Source: an uncultured Erysipelotrichales bacterium (GTDB lineage: Bacteria; Bacillota_I; Bacilli_A; Erysipelotrichales; Coprobacillaceae). Taken from it: DNA of 11,471 nucleotides. The translations under genes and the position numbers were made by a program. Of this stretch, positions 5,584 to 11,471 are shown one piece after another (within the stretch, counting starts at the first letter, position 1; the number at the start of each line of letters is the position of its first letter). The DNA is taken from positions 1 to 11,471 of the forward strand of contig CAKVJS010000021.1 in assembly GCA_934754755.1 (NCBI GenBank). Reading direction: 5' to 3'. The notes beneath the pieces are model-generated. The model ran no database searches and was not told where the DNA came from. It was given only the letters and a program-made list of their open reading frames with translations.

Positions 5584-8172
5584 ATGAATCCGTATCAAAA
5601 AACATATCAAGAAGTGCAAAGAGAAGTATCTGTAGGGGATAATGGATTATCCCTCGGGGAAGCGAGAATGCGACTGTTGCGGTATGGTAAAAATGAAATT
5701 ACTGCCGAAAAGCCAAAGTCACCACTCGCTATTTTTCTCGAACAGTTTAAAGATTACTTAGTTATTATACTGTTGATATCCGCCGGTGTTTCCGCTATAA
5801 GTGGGAATGTTGATAGCGCCTTTGTGATTGTACTAGTGCTTATTATCGATGCCTTAGTCGGTACGATACAAGCTGTTAAAGCACAAAAATCATTAGATAG
5901 CTTGAAGGCTTTAGCAACCCCTAAAGCGAATGTGATGCGAGATGGTATTATAGAACAAATCAAAGCCAGTGAAGTAACGGTTGGCGATATTGTTGTGATT
6001 GAAGCTGGCGATGTTATTGTTGGTGATGGACGTTTAAAAGTCGCCAATCAATTAGAAATCAATGAAAGTGCCTTAACCGGAGAATCAACGGGTGTCTTTA
6101 AAAATACAAAACGCATTATGAATGAGTGCACAATTAGCGATCAGCATAATATGGTTTTTTCTAGTGGTCTAGTAACCAATGGTACTGGCCAATACATTGT
6201 TACTAACGTGGGAATGCAAAGTCAGATTGGTAAAATTGCGAGTATGTTGAATGATACAAAGGCAAGAAGAACTCCTTTACAAAGAAGTTTGGATAGCTTT
6301 TCGGTAACCTTATCTGCCAGTATTATTTTTATTTGTGCGATCGTACTCTGCGTTGATGTTTTTGTCGCCAAGGAAAATCTATTAGATGCTTTAATTATTG
6401 CGGTAGCCTTAGCTGTCGCTGCGATACCAGAAGCCCTAGGTTCCATCGTAACGATTGTATTATCGATTACAACACAAAAAATGGTTAAGGAACATGCGAT
6501 TATTAAAAATCTTAACTCGGTCGAAAGTCTCGGTTGTGTATCGGTCATTTGTTCCGATAAGACTGGAACACTGACCCAAAATCGAATGAGTGCCACCCGT
6601 ATTTTTGTGAATCAAGGTCTATTGAATATTTCACAATTAAATCACTATAACCATACGCATAAAGCCCTACTTTCTACTTGTTCCATTTGTCACAATGCCG
6701 TCATAAAAGAAAATGAGACAATTGGTGATCCTACTGAAATTGCTTTATTACAAGTGTTCCAGATGTACCAACAAACGAACCAAGCCTTCCAATTAGCAAT
6801 GGAAAAGAAGTGGGAATTACCCTTTGATTCCAAACGAAAACTGATGAGTGTTGCTTCATTACATCATATATATACAAAAGGCGCGACCGATCAATTACTT
6901 AAGCATTGTACATACCTGTTACTTAATGGAGAGAAAGTTCTTTTAGAAAAATCACACATCGAACAAATCCTAGATCAAAATCACCGCTTTGCGAGTGAAG
7001 GTTTGCGAGTCATTGGTTTTGCCTATAAAAGATTTGATAAAGCAAGTATATCCTTTAAAGATGAATCCAACTTAATCTTTATTGGTTTAATAGCCCTTAT
7101 CGATCCACCCCGCAAGGAAAGTGCAGCAGCGGTTAGAGATTGTAAAATAGCCGGGATTAAACCGATTATGATAACCGGTGACCATGTCGTGACAGCCACC
7201 AGCATTGCTAAAAGTATCGGTATTTATCAAGAAGGTGATATTTGTTTAGAAGGTAGTGCGCTAGAAACAATGGATGAAGATACACTCACGGAACAATTAC
7301 CAAATATTAGTGTATACGCTAGAGTAGCCCCGGAACATAAAATCCGAATTGTGAAAGCCTGGCAAAAAAGAGGCGAAATCGTTGCAATGACAGGCGATGG
7401 TGTCAACGATGCCCCGGCCTTAAAACAAAGTGATATTGGTGTTGCCATGGGTATTACCGGTAGCGAGGTATCGAAGGATGCCGCCGGCATGATTTTAACC
7501 GATGATAATTTTGCAACGATTGTAAAAGCGATTGTTGCCGGTCGTAATGTATACGCAAATATAAAACACTCGATTACTTATCTTCTATCCGGAAACTTTG
7601 CAGCCATATTATGTGTTCTCTATACTTCCTTTGCGGTATTGCCTACCCCCTTTCTACCCGTGCATCTATTATTCATTAACTTAGTTACGGATTCTTTACC
7701 GGCTATTGCAATCGGTATGGAGCATGCGACGACAACAATGTTACACCAACCACCCCGCAAAGCAAATGATTCCATATTAAATAGAGATACGATTATTCAA
7801 ACCTTCTTTGAGGGTAGTATTATCTGTATCTTTACGATGCTAGCTTATTTTATCGGACTCCGTGATAATCCCCTAACGGCTTCTACTATGGCTTTTTCCA
7901 CTTTATGTCTAGCCCGCTTATTACATGGATTTAATAGCCGTAGTCCTCTTCCTATATATCGATTATACGTCAATATGTACAGTGTGTACTCCTTTATTAT
8001 TGGTACTGCATTTCTGGCTTTGGTTTTGTTATTTCCTCCCCTCCAAACTTTATTTTCCGTAAGTATTATTTCACCCAAACAATTAGCGATGATCTTTGTC
8101 TTTGCGGCGATCCCAAGTATTATCATTCAGTTGTATAAAATGTTTACGTATAAAAAGTCTGATTTATCATAA
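5584..8172 (+). CDS. P2-type cation-transporting ATPase (calcium/manganese exporter family)
   Basis: This ATP-driven membrane pump would most likely export Ca2+ or Mn2+. All family blocks are present in 862 residues: an N-terminal cation ATPase domain, the actuator motif TGES (165-168), the M4 ion site IPEALGS (281-287, E283), and the phosphorylation motif CSDKTGTLTQN with D325. The nucleotide-domain KGAT (432-435), DPPR (507-510), TGDGVND (603-609) and the M6 motif NLVTD (N699, T702, D703) follow. About ten membrane segments are expected. N699, D703 and E283 match site II of SERCA. In M5, where SERCA has the site I glutamate E771, this protein has alanine (A674), so one ion per cycle is likely. 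GGGAGG lies 8 bases before the ATG. The gene sits behind an attenuator-like leader and ends in a terminator. Confidence 0.93.
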   Translation: MNPYQKTYQEVQREVSVGDNGLSLGEARMRLLRYGKNEITAEKPKSPLAIFLEQFKDYLVIILLISAGVSAISGNVDSAFVIVLVLIIDALVGTIQAVKAQKSLDSLKALATPKANVMRDGIIEQIKASEVTVGDIVVIEAGDVIVGDGRLKVANQLEINESALTGESTGVFKNTKRIMNECTISDQHNMVFSSGLVTNGTGQYIVTNVGMQSQIGKIASMLNDTKARRTPLQRSLDSFSVTLSASIIFICAIVLCVDVFVAKENLLDALIIAVALAVAAIPEALGSIVTIVLSITTQKMVKEHAIIKNLNSVESLGCVSVICSDKTGTLTQNRMSATRIFVNQGLLNISQLNHYNHTHKALLSTCSICHNAVIKENETIGDPTEIALLQVFQMYQQTNQAFQLAMEKKWELPFDSKRKLMSVASLHHIYTKGATDQLLKHCTYLLLNGEKVLLEKSHIEQILDQNHRFASEGLRVIGFAYKRFDKASISFKDESNLIFIGLIALIDPPRKESAAAVRDCKIAGIKPIMITGDHVVTATSIAKSIGIYQEGDICLEGSALETMDEDTLTEQLPNISVYARVAPEHKIRIVKAWQKRGEIVAMTGDGVNDAPALKQSDIGVAMGITGSEVSKDAAGMILTDDNFATIVKAIVAGRNVYANIKHSITYLLSGNFAAILCVLYTSFAVLPTPFLPVHLLFINLVTDSLPAIAIGMEHATTTMLHQPPRKANDSILNRDTIIQTFFEGSIICIFTMLAYFIGLRDNPLTASTMAFSTLCLARLLHGFNSRSPLPIYRLYVNMYSVYSFIIGTAFLALVLLFPPLQTLFSVSIISPKQLAMIFVFAAIPSIIIQLYKMFTYKKSDLS

Positions 8173-8196
8173 TCAGACTTTTCTTATTATTATTTT
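8153..8196. terminator. Bidirectional terminator between the P-type ATPase and ribokinase genes
   Basis: A perfect 12-bp stem (AAAAGTCTGATT at 8153-8164, AATCAGACTTTT at 8171-8182) has a 6-base loop. T-rich tails follow on the plus strand (to about 8198) and TTTTT on the minus strand. The stem contains the ATPase stop codon, and its edge lies 8 bases past the ribokinase stop, so it can end both convergent transcripts. Confidence 0.9.
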
Positions 8197-9116
8197 TTAT
8201 GTGACACCATGTATTGTTCAACTTCTGTATTGGTTGGTATCGTTTCTTGTCCACCAGCCTGTGAAACTTTCATACCGGCAGCTACATTACCATATTGTAC
8301 TGCTTTTACTAAATCCTTGGTTTTTACATAGGCACTTGCCAAGGCTCCCGCAAAGGTATCCCCGGCACCTACAGTATTTTTAGCCTCTACTTTTAAGGCT
8401 GGTACAAAGGTATGTTTACCTTGTTGGTATACTAAGTTACCACCAGCTCCCATTTTAATGACACAATTTGATACGCCTAAACTTTCAATCTTTTTGGCCG
8501 CCTGCAAAGCAGATTCTTCATCGGTAACAGTTATACCGGTTATTTTTTTTGTTTCTTGTTGATTTGGAGTAATAACATCTACGTACGATAAAGCTTCTTG
8601 AAAATACCCATCGGCTGGAGCTGGATCTAAAATAATATACATACCTTTCGATTTAGCGATTTCTAAAGCACTTAAAATAGATTCCTTACTTGTTTCCATT
8701 TGTAGTAACAATACTTCTGCTTCTACTTGAGACAGAGAATCTTGTATATATTGGGTACTTATTTCCTGATTCGCCCCCAGTGTACCAGCCATTGTATTTT
8801 CACCCTGTTTATCTAACATAATAACGAATGTACCCGTATCTTTATGTTCATTTATTTGAATATTAGAGGTATCAATTCCAAAATCCTGTAAGTTTTGTAA
8901 CATTTGTTTACCGGCACTATCCGCACCAACCGATCCTAAAAATAACATTTTTGCGTCTTGTTTAGAAACAGCGATTGCTTGATTGGCTCCTTTACCACCT
9001 GGTAACATTGTTATACTATCCGCAATCATTGTATCTCCATAGTTCGGATATTTTGGAACAGAAACAAATACATCTAAATTAATACTACCTAAAACAATCA
9101 CATCATATTTTTCCAT
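8190..9116 (-). CDS. rbsK: Ribokinase-family (PfkB) sugar kinase
   Basis: This kinase probably phosphorylates a pentose such as ribose at O5 with ATP. It has 308 residues, as usual for ribokinases. GSINLDV (10-16) gives the substrate contacts N13 and D15. The first signature GGKGANQA is at 40-47, and E141 sits in QMETS. The second signature NTVGAGDTFAGAL (247-259) carries the catalytic base D253 and the anion hole. The residue before TVGAGD is asparagine (N247), whereas ribokinases usually have an aspartate that helps bind potassium. AAGGAG lies 5 bases before the ATG. The gene starts 12 bases after the lacI-family stop, so they form one transcription unit. The true substrate could be another sugar, deoxyribose or a nucleoside, and the context leaves this open. 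Confidence 0.88.
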   Translation of the reverse strand: MEKYDVIVLGSINLDVFVSVPKYPNYGDTMIADSITMLPGGKGANQAIAVSKQDAKMLFLGSVGADSAGKQMLQNLQDFGIDTSNIQINEHKDTGTFVIMLDKQGENTMAGTLGANQEISTQYIQDSLSQVEAEVLLLQMETSKESILSALEIAKSKGMYIILDPAPADGYFQEALSYVDVITPNQQETKKITGITVTDEESALQAAKKIESLGVSNCVIKMGAGGNLVYQQGKHTFVPALKVEAKNTVGAGDTFAGALASAYVKTKDLVKAVQYGNVAAGMKVSQAGGQETIPTNTEVEQYMVSHKK

Positions 9117-9128
9117 GTTGGCTCCTTC

Positions 9129-10118
9129 TTATATACCTAAACTGGACGCACGAAGCACTAACTCCGGCTCTAGTTCATATTGTTGTATGCTTCGAGTTCC
9201 CTTATGTAAACGATCAATTTCATCAATAATATGTTGGCTCATCTCTGATTTCTTTTGGCGAACCGAAGAAAGTGGCGGGTTACAAAAAGAACAATAAGAA
9301 ATATTATCATATCCTATTATTTTAATATCTTTTCCAATAACATATCCGAGTGCATGACAAGCCCGATATGCGCCAATTGCCATACAATCATCACTACAAA
9401 AGATAGCATCGATAGGCGAATGCTTCTGTAGGTACGCATATACACTTGCATAGCCAGTATCCATTGAATACTCCCCATAAATGCATTGTTGAAAAGTGAT
9501 ACCCGCCTCTTCTAAGGCCTTTGTATATCCTAAAAAACGCCCCTTAGAACTGCCATCATTTTCTTTAAAACCAGCGACCATTAAAATTCGTTTTGCACCC
9601 ATCGTAAGCAAATGCTTGGTTGCTAGATAGCCACCTTTTTGGTTATTAACATATAAAGAAGAATACGGATGTTTTAATTGTGCTCGATCCATCGTGATCG
9701 TATGAATACCATTTGACTCTAATAAAGCAAGATCCTCACCCGTAATATGTAAAGAGCTAAAAATAGCCCCCGCTACATATTGGTCGATCATATTATGGAT
9801 AAAATAGTCCACCTTATCACGTCGATCTTCACTATTGCATAAATAAATTTGATAGCCCCGTTTATTTGCTTCCACCTCAATACTTTGGGCTAACTCACAA
9901 AAAAAGGGATTAATCAAATTGGGAACTAACAAAGCAATTAAATTTGAATCTTTTTGTGACAGGGACTTCGCTAAGCTATTGGGTCGATACCCTAATTCCG
10001 CGATTACTTTATTGACCCTATCCGTTGTTTTATCACTGGCTCCTTTTCCATTCATAATCCTTGATACCGTAGCTTTAGAAACACCCGCTACACTGGCAAC
10101 ATCTTTAATTGTTACCAT
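9129..10118 (-). CDS. LacI-family transcriptional repressor of the adjacent sugar genes
   Basis: This DNA-binding repressor has a sugar-binding core and 329 residues. The N-terminal helix-turn-helix is TIKDVASVAGVSKATVSRIM (3-22), and the hinge helix with the minor-groove leucine follows in NSLAKSLS (47-54). The periplasmic-binding-protein-like domain starts IALLVPNLINPFF (61-73) and includes FCSDDCMAIGAY (240-251) and IIGYDN (267-272). It ends in ELVLRASS, a common LacI-family terminus. The ATG at 10118 follows GGGAGGAG by about 8 bases. It is transcribed with the ribokinase gene and divergently from gatC. A dyad that fits a LacI-type operator lies between its promoter and its ribosome binding site, so autorepression is likely. 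The effector is probably the sugar, or its phosphate, handled by the cluster. It resembles RbsR/CcpA-type regulators in general. Confidence 0.93.
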   Translation of the reverse strand: MVTIKDVASVAGVSKATVSRIMNGKGASDKTTDRVNKVIAELGYRPNSLAKSLSQKDSNLIALLVPNLINPFFCELAQSIEVEANKRGYQIYLCNSEDRRDKVDYFIHNMIDQYVAGAIFSSLHITGEDLALLESNGIHTITMDRAQLKHPYSSLYVNNQKGGYLATKHLLTMGAKRILMVAGFKENDGSSKGRFLGYTKALEEAGITFQQCIYGEYSMDTGYASVYAYLQKHSPIDAIFCSDDCMAIGAYRACHALGYVIGKDIKIIGYDNISYCSFCNPPLSSVRQKKSEMSQHIIDEIDRLHKGTRSIQQYELEPELVLRASSLGI

Positions 10119-10133
10119 GTTCTCACTCCTCCC

Positions 10134-10145
10134 GAAACCGATTAC
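10134..10145. promoter_or_regulatory. LacI-type operator O1 beside the repressor promoter
   Basis: GAAACCGATTAC is an imperfect dyad centred on CG, with half-sites GTAATC and GAAACC. It differs at one base of twelve from the site at 10253-10264. It starts about one base past the predicted lacI transcription start and ends close to the ribosome binding site, so a bound repressor would block its own promoter. Confidence 0.6.
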
Positions 10146-10153
10146 CTATAATA

Positions 10154-10181
10154 ATTGTAACGCATACAGAAAATATGTCAA
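10154..10181 (-). promoter_or_regulatory. Promoter of the lacI-family / ribokinase unit
   Basis: On the minus strand a perfect TTGACA (10181-10176) is followed after 16 bases by TACAAT (10159-10154), five of six matches. RNA should start near 10147, right at the edge of operator O1. Confidence 0.7.
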
Positions 10182-10233
10182 TATTTTTTATTTTCAAACA
10201 TTTTATTTGCATTATCTAGTTTATTCATGTTAG

Positions 10234-10239
10234 TATAAA
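10234..10239 (+). promoter_or_regulatory. -10 box for the gatC transcript
   Basis: TATAAA lies 7-12 bases upstream of the predicted RNA start near 10246, just ahead of operator O2. The -35 region is poor: TTGCAT at 10207-10212 gives a 21-base spacer. The promoter may need an activator or be weak. Confidence 0.4.
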
Positions 10240-10252
10240 TATGTCTCCCAAC

Positions 10253-10264
10253 GTAACCGATTAC
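10253..10264. promoter_or_regulatory. LacI-type operator O2 in front of gatC
   Basis: GTAACCGATTAC is a dyad with half-sites GTAACC and GTAATC around a central CG, the architecture of LacI-family operators. It lies just downstream of the predicted gatC transcription start and 10 bases before the AAGGAG ribosome binding site. It is 119 bases centre to centre from O1. It also resembles a CcpA cre site, though the flanking bases fit that consensus less well. Confidence 0.6.
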
Positions 10265-10287
10265 TAGATAAAAAAAGGAGAAAAAAC

Positions 10288-11471
10288 ATGTCTTTTACAC
10301 TAATCAATGATGGTTTTAATTTTTTTATTGCGCTCGGTGGAGCAGCCATGATGTGTATTATTATTACAATATTATCCTTATTATGTAGAGTTTCACTATC
10401 AAAATCTTTAGAAGGTGGATTACGAATGGCCATTGCCTTAACCGGTATGGGATCTGTAATTTCCTTATTAACGGATGCCTTTGCGCCAGCTTTACAGGCT
10501 TTTGTGCATTCTACCGGTATGTCCTTAACGATTACCGATTTAGGATGGGCACCTTTGGCTTTAATTACTTGGGGATCCATCTACACCTTATATTTTGCCT
10601 TTATATGTATTATTACAAATATTGTTTTACTAGTCACGAAATCAGTAAAAACACTGAACGTTGATTTATTTAATATTTGGAATATTTCTATTATTGGATT
10701 AGTATTTAATCATTATTCTGGTAATAATATAGTGATGACTTCTATTTTTGTGATTGGTATATATACTTGTATGTTATTTAACGGGGATGCGTTAAAACCA
10801 TCCATTAACCATGTATTACATTATAAAAAAAGTAACATTACAACGACTACCCACCCTTCCCTATTGATTTCACCACTTATTTATGTCTGCAACAAAATTA
10901 TTGATATTTGTTGTCCTTGGCTGGATCGATACGATTTTGATGCTCAAAGTCTTTCCGATAAAATTGGTTTTTGGGGTAGCAAATTTGCGATTGGAGCCTA
11001 TTTAGGAATCTTTATTGGGGTGCTTGGCCAACAAGATCTAAAAAATATTTTCACCTTAGCATTTGTTGGCGGTGTAGCACTCGAATTATTCAGCATTGTT
11101 GGAGGTTGGTTTGGCCCAGCTATTGAACCTTTATCCGATGGTATTAGTACAATGATGAAAAATCGTTTTAAGGGACGGGAATTATATATCGCTATTGATT
11201 GGCCAATTCTAGCTTCTCGCGCAGAATTATGGGCCGTAGCAAATATTTTAGCACCCATCTTACTAATTATTGCCTTATTTTTACCAGGAAATAAAGTTCT
11301 ACCATTAGGAGGTATCATTCTAACGGTCCTTACCCCTGCTTTGCTTGTCATAACAAGAGGAAAAGTGATTCGTATGACCGTTATTGGAACCATCCTAATT
11401 CCCTTATTTCTCTGGGCCGCTACAGCAATAGCTCCCTTTATTACTTCTACTTCCGCTACAATGGGTAATAT
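10288..11471 (+). CDS. gatC: PTS galactitol-type EIIC permease (GatC-like), C-terminus cut by window edge
   Basis: This membrane transport subunit belongs to the galactitol family of the phosphotransferase system and would bring in a polyol or sugar during its phosphorylation by EIIA/EIIB partners. There are 394 complete codons and the frame is open at the window end; family members are usually about 420-460 residues. It is very hydrophobic, with around ten membrane segments. Family-like stretches are VDLFNIWNISIIG (125-137), IEPLSDGISTMMKNRFKGRE (279-298) and YIAIDWPILASRAE (300-313). The ATG at 10288 has AAGGAG 7 bases upstream. It is divergent from the lacI-family gene and sits behind operator O2, so it is probably repressed until its substrate appears. 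EIIA and EIIB genes are not in view and are expected downstream. The substrate may not be galactitol. Confidence 0.9.
   Translation, partial: MSFTLINDGFNFFIALGGAAMMCIIITILSLLCRVSLSKSLEGGLRMAIALTGMGSVISLLTDAFAPALQAFVHSTGMSLTITDLGWAPLALITWGSIYTLYFAFICIITNIVLLVTKSVKTLNVDLFNIWNISIIGLVFNHYSGNNIVMTSIFVIGIYTCMLFNGDALKPSINHVLHYKKSNITTTTHPSLLISPLIYVCNKIIDICCPWLDRYDFDAQSLSDKIGFWGSKFAIGAYLGIFIGVLGQQDLKNIFTLAFVGGVALELFSIVGGWFGPAIEPLSDGISTMMKNRFKGRELYIAIDWPILASRAELWAVANILAPILLIIALFLPGNKVLPLGGIILTVLTPALLVITRGKVIRMTVIGTILIPLFLWAATAIAPFITSTSATMGN

Noticed and set aside
5754..7490. Several 60-124 codon minus-strand frames inside the ATPase gene
   Set aside because: They run antisense to a full-length conserved P-type ATPase and have no start signals, so they reflect codon composition.
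10253..10264. CcpA cre site in front of gatC
   Set aside because: The core resembles cre, but the same dyad beside the divergent lacI-family gene makes the local repressor the simpler explanation; dual use is not excluded.
10230..10580. 116-codon open frame on the minus strand inside gatC
   Set aside because: It lies antisense within a clear GatC coding region, has no ribosome binding site, and its protein is lysine-rich and unlike any family I recognise.

Overview
The window reads as chromosome of a low-GC, probably anaerobic member of the Bacillota. The evidence is AT-rich DNA, strong GGAGG ribosome binding sites, a TagGH-type wall teichoic acid exporter, a cysteine-free S4 protein, a rubrerythrin and a galactitol-type PTS permease. 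Erysipelotrichia or a related anaerobic class would fit, but that is a guess. I see no insertion sequence, prophage, CRISPR array, tRNA or rRNA gene. Every large gene is intact except the two cut by the window edges.

Left part (1-3030, minus strand): pyrF, pyrE, tagG and tagH lie head to tail with gaps of 8-27 bases and no visible terminator between them. A TGn-extended -10 box precedes pyrF. The last two UMP biosynthesis enzymes therefore appear to be transcribed with an ABC exporter of the TagG/TagH type. tagH runs off the left edge.

Centre (2988-5342): a rubrerythrin gene (minus) and rpsD (plus) are divergent across a 500-base gap with no gene. That gap holds two promoters and two structured-looking leaders. 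The rubrerythrin leader carries an extended Shine-Dalgarno sequence near its predicted 5' end that is not properly placed for any ORF. The rpsD leader carries a perfect 11-bp hairpin just before its ribosome binding site. rpsD converges on a dedA-family membrane protein gene, and the shared terminator contains the dedA stop codon.

Right part (5343-8192): a P2-type cation-transporting ATPase gene follows a leader that looks like a transcription attenuator. A compact foldable element at 5484-5542 interlocks with an intrinsic terminator at 5520-5564. This is the best candidate here for an uncharacterised regulatory system. The ATPase and the gene beyond it converge on one bidirectional terminator.

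Right end (8190-11471): a ribokinase-family kinase gene lies behind a LacI-family repressor gene (minus). A divergent gatC-like PTS EIIC gene (plus) runs off the right edge. Two nearly identical operator-like dyads, one beside each divergent promoter, suggest that the repressor controls both directions. The cluster probably imports and phosphorylates a sugar or polyol; the substrate cannot be read from the sequence.
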